The notes beneath the pieces were generated by a model. The model was not told the origin of the DNA. It made no database searches and worked only from the letters and a program-made list of their open reading frames with translations. A stretch of 64,000 bases of DNA from Bradyrhizobium sp. JYMT SZCCT0428. GTDB lineage: Bacteria; Pseudomonadota; Alphaproteobacteria; Rhizobiales; Xanthobacteraceae. The stretch spans positions 62,001 to 126,000 of the forward strand of contig NZ_JAFCLS010000022.1 of NCBI RefSeq assembly GCF_018131075.1, in the 5' to 3' direction. The translations under genes were made by a program, and so were the position numbers. Shown here piece after piece: positions 7,007 to 14,561 of this stretch (position 1 is the first letter of the stretch; the number at the start of each line of letters is the position of its first letter).

Positions 7007-9336
7007 TTCGAAATCCGTCCTGATGTTCGTGCTTTCTGTATGGCGCTCCACACCAGATACGGCGTCGCCGGCATGTCCAGTTCATTGATACCGAGCGGTG
7101 ACAAGGCGTCGAGCACGGCGTTCATGATGGTTTGCGGCGCGGCGATGCTGCCGGCCTGCCCGGTTCCCTTCACGCCCAGCGGATTCGACCTGGTCGGCGA
7201 CGATTCATTCAGACCACCGGCGAAGCTCGGCAGATCCTGCGCGCGCGGCAGCGTGTAGTCCATGAAAGAGCCGCTGAGCAGCTGCCCCTCGGGATCGAAC
7301 ACGATGTGCTCCAGCAGCGACTGCCCGATGCCTTGCGCCACCCCGCCATGCACCTGGCTGAGCGCCACGCGCGGATTGATCAGGCGGCCGAAATCATCGA
7401 CGATGGTGTAGCGGTCGAGCCGCACCACGCCGGTATCAGGGTCGATCTCGACTTCCGCGACATGACACCCATTCGGAAAATTGTAGAGGTCGGAACTGTT
7501 GGTCGCACTTCCCTCGAGCCCCGGCGTCAATCCCTCCGGCAGATTGGCGGCATCCCGTGCGGCATCGGCTACCTTGCCGATCTCGATGGCGCGCTCGGTG
7601 GATTTCACGACAAAGCGGCCATCGACAAACACCACCTGATCGGCCGGCGCCTGCAGCAGATGCGCTGAAATCAGCCGGCCCTTCTCGATCAGTTTCTCGA
7701 TCGCCATCACGAGCGCTGTGCCGCCCATATGCATCGAACGCGCGCCGCCATGGCCGTTGCCGCCGGGCAGAAAATCCGTGTCGCCCTGCTGGAAGCGGAA
7801 TGCATCGATCGGCAATCCGAGCAGGTCGGCCGCGACCTGCGGATAGGCGGTCTCGTGCCCCTGGCCGTTGGACTGCGTACCGACCGCCAGCGACACCGTG
7901 CCGTCGGCCTCGAATGCGGCCCGCGCCATTTCCAACGGCACGCCCCGGGACGTTTCGAGGAAGCACGCAATCCCGAGGCCGCGCAGCAGGCCGGCCTTGT
8001 CAGATTGTTTGCGCCGCTTGCGAAAACCGTCGCGATCGGCGAGCGCGATCGCGTCGTCCAGATTGGCCTTGAAGCGGCCGCCGTCGATCTTCATGCCCAT
8101 CGCGGTGCGATGCGGAAACCTGCTGACGATGTTGCGGCGGCGCAATTTGACGGCATCGATGCCTGACTTGATCGATGCAAGGTTCACCAGCCGCTCGATC
8201 AGATAATTGGCCTCGGGCTTGCCGGCGCCGCGATAGGCGTCGATCGGCGGCGTGTTGGTGAAGGCGCCGCGCACCTCGTAAAAAACTGACGGGATGTCAT
8301 AGACACCGCCGATCGCGCTACCGGCCGCGTTGGTGGAACTGATCGGGCCGCTGGTCGACAGGTACGCGCCCATATTGGCGACCGCCTTCACTTCGAGCGC
8401 GAGAAACCGGCCATCTTTGTCGAGCGCCAGCCGAGCACGGGAAAAGAAATCGCGCCCATGCGCCGAGCTGACGAAATCTTCTGATCGTTCGCAGACCCAG
8501 CGCACCGGGCGGCCGAGCTTCCTGGCCGCCCACAGCACCAGCACATATTCGGGATAGACGTAGTTCTTCATCCCGAAGCCGCCGCCGACGTCAGGCACCA
8601 CCACGCGCAGGCGCTCGAGCGGTATCTTGAAGACGGCGCTAGCCAGCACCTTGCGGGTGTCGTGAACGGCCTGACCAGTCACCGACAGCAGAAATTGATC
8701 CGTCTTGCGATCATGAAAGCCGATCGCGGCGCGCGTCTCCAGGGGAGCGGCCACCACGCGGTTGTTGAACAGGTCGCACTCGACGATATGAGCGGCCTCT
8801 GCCATCGCCGCAGCAACCGCCGCCGCGTCACCCCTATGGAACAGGAAGGCGGAATTGCCCGGCGCCTCCTTCCAAAGCAGCGGAGCGTCCGGCTTGAGCG
8901 CCGCGGTCGCCATGGTAACGCAGGGCTTGGCCTCATAGGCGATGTCGACCGCTTCGGCGGCCGCCACCGCCGCCTCCAGCGTCTCTGCGACAATCAGGAC
9001 GACGGGATCGCCGACATGCCGCACGAAATCACGGGCCAGCGCGGGGCGCGGCGGCGCGATGATCGGCTCGGCCGCGTCAATCACCGTGACGCAGGGCAAC
9101 TCGCCGATCCCATCGGCCGCGAGGTCGGCTTCGCAAAGCACCGCCACAACGCCGGGGAGCGCACGGGCAGCGTCCAGACTTATCCGGGTAATTCGTGCGA
9201 AGGCGTGCGGCGAGCGGACCACATGGGCGTAAAGCACATCAGCCACGTGGTCATTGGCGACGTATGTCCCGCGCCCGGTGAGGAAGCGATGGTCTTCCAG
9301 CCGGTTCAGGGATTTGCCTTGATAACGTTCGCGCAA
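7003..9336 (-). CDS. Xanthine dehydrogenase/aldehyde oxidase family molybdopterin-binding subunit
   Basis: 777 residues. Domain order is the XDH/CO-dehydrogenase large-subunit a/b hammerhead (about 10-130) followed by the two Mo-pterin binding domains. GGGFGMK (251-257) and AYRGAGKPE (367-375) are Moco-contact motifs. AYRGAG, not the AYRCSFR of true CO dehydrogenase, places it among aldehyde-oxidising homologues. The conserved C-terminal motif reads GVKGTGQAG, so Gln727 occupies the position of the catalytic Glu of family members (GxGE). The Fe-S and FAD subunits normally required are not adjacent. It is first in an operon with dgoK and dgoA, suggesting oxidation of a sugar aldehyde or related intermediate; that is inference. 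The start is a TTG set by an exceptional ribosome site. Confidence 0.88.
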   Translation of the reverse strand: MRERYQGKSLNRLEDHRFLTGRGTYVANDHVADVLYAHVVRSPHAFARITRISLDAARALPGVVAVLCEADLAADGIGELPCVTVIDAAEPIIAPPRPALARDFVRHVGDPVVLIVAETLEAAVAAAEAVDIAYEAKPCVTMATAALKPDAPLLWKEAPGNSAFLFHRGDAAAVAAAMAEAAHIVECDLFNNRVVAAPLETRAAIGFHDRKTDQFLLSVTGQAVHDTRKVLASAVFKIPLERLRVVVPDVGGGFGMKNYVYPEYVLVLWAARKLGRPVRWVCERSEDFVSSAHGRDFFSRARLALDKDGRFLALEVKAVANMGAYLSTSGPISSTNAAGSAIGGVYDIPSVFYEVRGAFTNTPPIDAYRGAGKPEANYLIERLVNLASIKSGIDAVKLRRRNIVSRFPHRTAMGMKIDGGRFKANLDDAIALADRDGFRKRRKQSDKAGLLRGLGIACFLETSRGVPLEMARAAFEADGTVSLAVGTQSNGQGHETAYPQVAADLLGLPIDAFRFQQGDTDFLPGGNGHGGARSMHMGGTALVMAIEKLIEKGRLISAHLLQAPADQVVFVDGRFVVKSTERAIEIGKVADAARDAANLPEGLTPGLEGSATNSSDLYNFPNGCHVAEVEIDPDTGVVRLDRYTIVDDFGRLINPRVALSQVHGGVAQGIGQSLLEHIVFDPEGQLLSGSFMDYTLPRAQDLPSFAGGLNESSPTRSNPLGVKGTGQAGSIAAPQTIMNAVLDALSPLGINELDMPATPYLVWSAIQKARTSGRISK

Positions 9337-9340
9337 CCGC

Positions 9341-9350
9341 TCACCTCCTT
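9341..9350 (-). promoter_or_regulatory. Near-perfect Shine-Dalgarno deciding a TTG start
   Basis: On the minus strand the 10-mer AAGGAGGTGA is complementary to the 16S 3' tail over its whole length. It sits four bases (GCGG) before the TTG at 9336-9334, with about 7 bases between the GGAGG core and the start. A further TTG nine codons upstream is in frame but has no such site, and the residues it would add are not part of the family alignment. Confidence 0.75.
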
Positions 9351-9448
9351 GCCGAAGCAACAAGGGTTATATTGGGCGCTTGCGGTGACCGCCACCCTCC
9401 TTGCCCCGTCGAATTTGGGTTGCAGACCTGTCGACCACTTCGCTCGCT

Positions 9449-10375
9449 CTAGCGGGCCGGACCCGATGACGCCTGCCGGGCCCAATCCCTGTTGGCCGAA
9501 ACGACCCCGCTGCCAACCAGGATGCCGACGAGGACGAGGGCCATACCGGCGACCAGTTCCACCGTCAGCGATTCTCCAAGCAGCACGATTCCCAGGGCCA
9601 TCGCCGTGATGGGATTGAGCGTCAGGTACAACACGGTTGTCGTCGGCGGCAGCCAGCGCAATGCCCACATGAAAAGCGAAAACTGCAGAACACCGGCAAC
9701 CGTTCCAAGGAACGCCACCGCGATCCATCCTTTTGCACTGAGTACCGGCAGAGCCACGCTGCCTTGCTGGAGACCGACAACCGGCAACAAGACAGCGACA
9801 GCGAACGCCATCGCCAATGCCGTCACGAAAATCGGCCCGTGGCGCATCAGGGTTGCGCGGCTGAAAACCGAGTAGATGGCGGCGCAGAGGACGCTGAGGA
9901 GCATCAGCGCGTCTCCGACCATGTAATCGGCATTTCCCCGCCCGAATGCAGCGGTGCCAAACGCCACCGCGATGCCCGAAAACGCCAGCACGACGCCTGC
10001 GACCTTCGCACTCGTCAGCTTCTCTCGGCTAAAGATCGCTGCGACGATCAGGGTCTGGATCGGTATCGTCGCCAGACCAACCGCGCCGCGTGCGGCCGGC
10101 ACGTATTGAAGCGACGCATTGAAGGCCCAGGGAAAAAGCACAAAGAACAGAATCCCGAACCCGGCGATCTTTGCGCACTCGGACAGCGCAAGGCCGCCAC
10201 GCGGCCACGTCACCAGCAGAAACGGCGCAAAGCAGGCGGTCGAGATCAGGTAGCGATAGAAGACCAGCGAGATCGGGTCGATCTCTCCAATGACCGAGCG
10301 CGTGGCCACGACGGCAGCCCCCGCGATCAAGGCCGCTGCCGCCGCGGCAGCATGGGCGAGTACAATCCTGTTCAT
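9449..10375 (-). CDS. EamA (DMT superfamily) transporter
   Basis: 308 residues with ten predicted transmembrane helices in two EamA repeats. The first begins MNRIVLAHAA and includes the typical P-I-S-L-V-F-Y-R-Y loop after TM1; the second repeat includes LTLNPITAMALGIVLLGE near TM9-10. Members export or import small metabolites; substrate cannot be predicted. The start was set at the ATG before TM1, 23 codons inside a longer open frame whose extra residues are basic and overlap the presumed operator. It is divergent from an HxlR-type regulator with a palindromic operator candidate between them, so it is likely controlled by that regulator. Confidence 0.85.
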   Translation of the reverse strand: MNRIVLAHAAAAAAALIAGAAVVATRSVIGEIDPISLVFYRYLISTACFAPFLLVTWPRGGLALSECAKIAGFGILFFVLFPWAFNASLQYVPAARGAVGLATIPIQTLIVAAIFSREKLTSAKVAGVVLAFSGIAVAFGTAAFGRGNADYMVGDALMLLSVLCAAIYSVFSRATLMRHGPIFVTALAMAFAVAVLLPVVGLQQGSVALPVLSAKGWIAVAFLGTVAGVLQFSLFMWALRWLPPTTTVLYLTLNPITAMALGIVLLGESLTVELVAGMALVLVGILVGSGVVSANRDWARQASSGPAR

Positions 10376-10412
10376 GACGTCGCCACGTCGATCAGCCGCC
10401 CGGCGCCGGCCA

Positions 10413-10435
10413 GTAACTTTAAAATCGAAAGTTAC
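10413..10435. promoter_or_regulatory. Perfect inverted repeat, candidate HxlR operator
   Basis: GTAACTTT (10413-10420) and AAAGTTAC (10428-10435) are exact inverted copies separated by seven bases (AAAATCG). The site lies 38 bases before the transporter start and about 98 before the regulator start, in the only AT-rich part of the divergent intergenic region. A related half-site (ACTTTAAAAATG) follows at about 10449. The arrangement is typical of auto-regulatory operators; binding by the adjacent HxlR protein is inference. Confidence 0.6.
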
Positions 10436-10533
10436 ACTAGCCACGACACTTTAAAAATGCAAGTCGGTCTGATAGATTATCGAGGGACACCGTTCCGGGC
10501 AGGTTCGGTGCTGAAAACGCGGGCACGTTCGCC

Positions 10534-10905
10534 ATGGCAAGACATGACTTCCGATCGACATGCTCCATCGCGCGCGCGCTGGAAGTCGTGGGCGACAAGT
10601 GGACGCTTCTCATCGTTCGCGACCTGATGTGGCACAGCAAGCAGACCTTTCAGGCGCTGCAGGACAGCGCTGAACGCGTCCCGTCGAACATCCTCTCCGA
10701 AAGGCTCAAGAGGCTTGCGGAATGGGGGCTGGTGAAACGCGAGCCCTATCAGCAAAACCCTGTCCGATACGCCTATCAGCTGACCGACGAAGGAAGACGC
10801 CTGGAACCCGTCCTGCTGCAAATCATGACTTGGGGCCACGAGCACCTCGGTGGCGGTCGCTACGACCCGAAATCAGGCAAGAGCTGGAAAGCGCGAACCG
10901 GGTGA
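10534..10905 (+). CDS. HxlR-family winged-helix transcriptional regulator
   Basis: 123 residues. The family hallmarks are all present: an early Cys (residue 10) in the CSIARAL segment, VVGDKWTLLIVRDL (about 18-31), the recognition-helix region NILSERLKRL, and the wing sequence YAYQLTDEGRRL. HxlR proteins sense thiol-reactive aldehydes or quinones, or are redox-sensitive, in the characterised cases. Cys10 would be the sensor candidate by analogy with the single conserved N-terminal Cys of YodB/HypR. It is convergent with dinB (stop codons four bases apart) and divergent from the EamA transporter. Confidence 0.92.
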   Translation: MARHDFRSTCSIARALEVVGDKWTLLIVRDLMWHSKQTFQALQDSAERVPSNILSERLKRLAEWGLVKREPYQQNPVRYAYQLTDEGRRLEPVLLQIMTWGHEHLGGGRYDPKSGKSWKARTG

Positions 10906-10908
10906 AGT

Positions 10909-12156
10909 TCACAGGTCCTTTTCCGCGAGTTCGCGAAACGCGTCGGGGACGGAAGAAGAGACGCCCGGCGCCACCGATCCGTAGCCGATCGCATCCCATC
11001 CGAAGCGTTCGCGGATTTTATCGACGGCATGGTCGACCGCCCAACGTGCCATGCCTCTCTTGGTGCCGGGGCGGCGTGCTTCATCGCCAAGGCCGAGCGG
11101 GAGCTCGAGCTCCACATCCCGCTGCTCTCCAAGATGCGATACGGAAATCGCCAGCAGCGAAATGGTTTTCTCGTGAGGATGATCGGCGAGGACGGCGCGC
11201 ACCAGCTCCTCGGCGACCTCAGCCAGAATCAGGGTCGCGGAAACCGGTGCGTCGAGCGTGACCGAACGCGTGACGGAATTCAGATTGGCGAAGCGAACGC
11301 GGACCGTCACGGTCCGCCCGGGCCTGGACTTGGCGCGGAGCCGGCTGCCGATACGGTCAGCAAGGTGAAGCAAGGTGGATCGAACAACCCGCTCTTCGGC
11401 GGGTTTCCTGCCAAGCGCCGATTGCGCTCCTGCCGATCGAGCCCGGCGGTGGGTCCTGATTTCCCGTGGATCACGATTCCACGCCAGCGCCGCAAGTTTC
11501 GTCCCTGCCGCGGCACCAAGCACCCGCTTGAGCGAACATCCCGGTGTCGCTGCGAGTTGCCCGATCGTGAGCACGCCAATTTCGGCCAGCCGTGTCCGCG
11601 TCGCCGGACCCACGCCCCACATCAGCTCGACCGGCAGGTGGTGAAGGAATCCGAGCTCCGTGTCGGGATCGACAACGACGAGCCCATCGGGTTTGGCCAC
11701 CTGCGAAGCAATTTTCGCCAGATGCTTGGTGCGCGCGACACCAACCGAAATCGGAAGACCAAGCTCCGCGCGCACGCGTTGGCGGATGGCCATCGCGATT
11801 TCGGCAGGCGGACCGAACAGATGGGTGCAGCCCGCGACGTCGGCAAAGGCCTCGTCGATGGAGATCCGCTCGACGAGAGGCGTGAAATCGCCGATCACCT
11901 TGATAGCTGCATCGCCCAGCCGCTGGTATTCCCTGAAATGCCCGCTGACAAAAATAAGTTGCGGACAGAGTTCGCACGCTTGTCGTCCCGGCATACCGCC
12001 GCGGACACCGAAGGCCTTGGCTTCGTAAGACGCGGCAAGCACAACCCCACCACCGACGGCAATGGGTTTGCCGCGCAGCGATGGATCAAGCAGTTGCTCT
12101 ACCGAGGCATAGAAAGCATCCAGGTCCGCATGGAGGATGGTGGCTGTCGTTGCCAT
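10909..12156 (-). CDS. dinB: DNA polymerase IV (Y family)
   Basis: 415 residues. Catalytic metal ligands are Asp11 in HADLDAF and Asp101/Glu102 in SIDEAF. The helix-hairpin-helix region (GVGPATRTRLAEIGVLTIGQ, about 185-204) and the little-finger domain follow. This is error-prone translesion polymerase IV. A candidate clamp-contact segment is the QRDVELELPL stretch near residue 365, but no canonical QL(S/D)LF motif closes the protein. A LexA box lies 45 bases upstream of the start, so SOS induction is expected. The ribosome site is weak (GGTCAGG directly before ATG). Confidence 0.93.
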   Translation of the reverse strand: MATTATILHADLDAFYASVEQLLDPSLRGKPIAVGGGVVLAASYEAKAFGVRGGMPGRQACELCPQLIFVSGHFREYQRLGDAAIKVIGDFTPLVERISIDEAFADVAGCTHLFGPPAEIAMAIRQRVRAELGLPISVGVARTKHLAKIASQVAKPDGLVVVDPDTELGFLHHLPVELMWGVGPATRTRLAEIGVLTIGQLAATPGCSLKRVLGAAAGTKLAALAWNRDPREIRTHRRARSAGAQSALGRKPAEERVVRSTLLHLADRIGSRLRAKSRPGRTVTVRVRFANLNSVTRSVTLDAPVSATLILAEVAEELVRAVLADHPHEKTISLLAISVSHLGEQRDVELELPLGLGDEARRPGTKRGMARWAVDHAVDKIRERFGWDAIGYGSVAPGVSSSVPDAFRELAEKDL

Positions 12157-12200
12157 CCTGACCGTTCGCCCATGTCGTTTTGACGATGTTCTCGCAGAAA

Positions 12201-12215
12201 GAACATAATGAGAAC
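12201..12215 (-). promoter_or_regulatory. LexA (SOS) box upstream of dinB
   Basis: GAAC-N7-GAAC on the plus strand (GTTC-N7-GTTC on the coding strand) is an exact match to the direct-repeat LexA box established for alphaproteobacteria. It is 45 bases before the dinB ATG. A nearby GTTC...GAAC pair (12188-12204) forms an additional imperfect palindrome around it. Confidence 0.8.
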
Positions 12216-12266
12216 AAGGACGCCTTGTGTCAAGCGATCGGAGACGCGCGGGACCAGGATCGGCAT

Positions 12267-13462
12267 TCAGCCGTGATACGCGAACAGCTCGATCGGATCA
12301 TTGAAGCCGCGCACCGGATGTTCACCGACGCGTTCGAGATCGAAATCGCCTTCGACAGAGTCGGCGAACGCGCGGGACAGCAGCACCGTTTTCCCCAATT
12401 GCTTGGTGAGGGTTTCGAGACGCGAAGCCATGTTGACCGCCGGACCGATAACCGTGAAGTCGAGCCGGCTGCGCGATCCGATATTGCCGTACATGACGTC
12501 GCCGACGTGAACACCGATGCCGTAGTTCAGCGGCGCCCGGCCGGTTTCGCTGTTCTTTTCGTTCAGGGCCGTCATGGCCTGACGGGCCTCAGTCACGGCA
12601 TGCAGCAGGTTTGCACAGGCTTGGGGCTGGCTGAGCGGAAAGATGGCGAGCAGGCCGTCGCCGATGAACTTCAGTATTTCGCCGCCATGACGCGCGATCG
12701 GCTCCGACATCGCGTCGAAATAGCCGTTCAGGAGATCAATGACGTCATCGCGCGGCCAGTTGTCGGAGATCCGGGTGAAATCACGCAAGTCGCAGATCAT
12801 GATGGCGGCGCGAACCGTCGTCCCGGTTCCGCGCCTGGTGGCGCCCGCCAGAATGAGCTCGCCGGCATGCGATCCGACATAGGTTTCCAGCAGCGTACGC
12901 GCCAGCCGGTTCTTGACCCGGATTTCACTGACCAGCGCCAGCACCGGCAACAGCTTCAATAGATCTGCGATATGCGCGTCGTCGAAACCGCCTGGACGAT
13001 CGGTTGCAAAGGTCACGATGTGCCGCTTGCCGAGCGTATGATAGAGCGGCCACGCCACATAGTCGGTCAGGCCTTTCGCCCGCATCTCGTCATAGACGGC
13101 GTGCTTGCGGCCGAGCGAAGGATCGCGCTCGAGATTCTCGCGCACTTCGGTGACACCTCATGGATCTCGTTGGCGGGACTGCCGATATATTCGGATCGCT
13201 CCTGGACATCGTAGTCCACGCGCGCAATCTCGACCTCGCGCCCGTCTTCCCACATGATCCGGGCGCCGAGCCATTGCGGATGGTGGATCAGGATATGAAG
13301 CGACGCCCGTTTGACGGGAATGCCGGCTTGCTGGAGCCGGATACAAAGCTCACCGAAGATATTGTCGATGAAGCGCTGATCGCGCGTGCCGTTGGTCAGC
13401 CAGTGCACGACATCGTTGTCAGAATGCGCTGTGACGGGATCGATCTTCGGCGGCGCGTCCAT
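12267..13462 (-). pseudogene. Adenylate/guanylate cyclase gene broken by a one-base frameshift
   Basis: Two adjoining frames together make one typical rhizobial class III cyclase of about 398 residues. The 5' part (13462 down to about 13158) encodes the N-terminal sensor region beginning MDAPPKIDPV and containing VVHWLTNG. The 3' part (from about 13157 to 12267) continues with VTEVRENLERDPSLGRKHAV and then the catalytic domain. That domain has ICDLRDFT (metal-binding Asp), FIGDGLLAIF (second Asp) and the MASRLETLTK region. Adding one G in the GG at 13156-13157 would join the frames as ...NEIHEGVTEVREN.... No start codon or ribosome site rescues the 3' part. It is either a true recent frameshift or a sequencing error; the rest of both halves is intact. 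Confidence 0.8.
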
Positions 13463-13550
13463 ATTTTCTCCTGAGCGGTGACGTGGATCGATGGTGCGGG
13501 ATATGTGTTCCCGCGCGGCGACGTCAATAGAGCGCGCCGCACATACTTAG

Positions 13551-14561
13551 TCACACACGATCGCGGAGATCCGCGTCCGGCGCCAGATCGGCCGCCTGCC
13601 GCAGCGCCTCGATCAGGCTGCGCTCATCCGCGATACCCTTGCCCGCAATGTCGAAAGCCGTGCCGTGATCGACCGAGGTCCGGATCACGGGCAGGCCGAC
13701 CGTGATGTTAACACCCGCTTCCAGCCCGAGTACCTTGATGGGGCCGTGACCCTGATCGTGGTACATCGCAACCACCATGTCGTAATCGCCGCGGCCAGCC
13801 AGGAAGAACAGGGTGTCCGCCGGCAGCGGGCCGCGTACATCCCAGCCACGGCGCTGGCAGGCTTCAATCGCGGGCGCGATCTTCGCCGCTTCCTCGCCAC
13901 GGCCGAACAACCCGTTTTCGCCGGCATGCGGATTGATCGCGCAAACACCAATTCTTGGATTGGCGATGCCGGCGCGTACCAGTACGCCGTGTCCGCGCGA
14001 GATCACGCGTTCGACGAGGCCGGGCTCGATCTTCTCGATCGCATCGAGAAGACCGATATGCGTCGTGACGTGAATGACGCGGAGCTTCGATGACACCAGC
14101 ATCATCGAGACTTCGGGCGTTCCGGTGAGATGCGCCAGCAATTCGGTGTGGCCCGGAAATTTGTGGCCGGCTGCGTGAAGAGCCTCCTTCGACAGCGGCG
14201 CCGTGCAGATCGCCTGCGCGTCGCCCGCCTGCACCACCTCGACGGCCTTTTCGATGCAGCGATAGGCGACCTCGCCTGCTGCTGCCGACACCTGGCCGAA
14301 CGGCAAATCGTCCGGCACCAATTTCAGGTCCAGGCATTGCACGGCGCTGGCGGCAAAATTCGCCTGCTTGGCATCGCCGAGTGCATCGACCGCAACCGAC
14401 GTGCCGACAAGCCCGCCTGCCTTGCGCAGCCGGTTGGCGTCGCCGATCACGAGCGGATTGCAGATTGCCCGCGCCGCCTCCTGCGCCAGCGCCTTCATGA
14501 TCACTTCGGGCCCGATGCCGGCGGGATCGCCCATCGTGATCGCAATCGTCGGGCGGCTCAT
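13551..14561 (-). CDS. pdxA: PdxA-type 4-hydroxythreonine-4-phosphate dehydrogenase, probably the PdxA2 acid-sugar form
   Basis: 336 residues of the PdxA family. ITMGDPAGIGPEVI (8-21) opens the protein, followed by the KFPGHTELL metal/substrate loop and MYHDQGHGPIK with the metal-binding His. PdxA makes a pyridoxine precursor. PdxA2 paralogues next to DUF1537 kinases oxidatively decarboxylate D-threonate or erythronate 4-phosphate to dihydroxyacetone phosphate (established for Ralstonia/Cupriavidus and others). Its start overlaps the DUF1537 kinase stop by four bases (ATGA), so the pair is translationally coupled. That context makes the catabolic role more likely than vitamin B6 synthesis. 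Confidence 0.88.
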   Translation of the reverse strand: MSRPTIAITMGDPAGIGPEVIMKALAQEAARAICNPLVIGDANRLRKAGGLVGTSVAVDALGDAKQANFAASAVQCLDLKLVPDDLPFGQVSAAAGEVAYRCIEKAVEVVQAGDAQAICTAPLSKEALHAAGHKFPGHTELLAHLTGTPEVSMMLVSSKLRVIHVTTHIGLLDAIEKIEPGLVERVISRGHGVLVRAGIANPRIGVCAINPHAGENGLFGRGEEAAKIAPAIEACQRRGWDVRGPLPADTLFFLAGRGDYDMVVAMYHDQGHGPIKVLGLEAGVNITVGLPVIRTSVDHGTAFDIAGKGIADERSLIEALRQAADLAPDADLRDRV

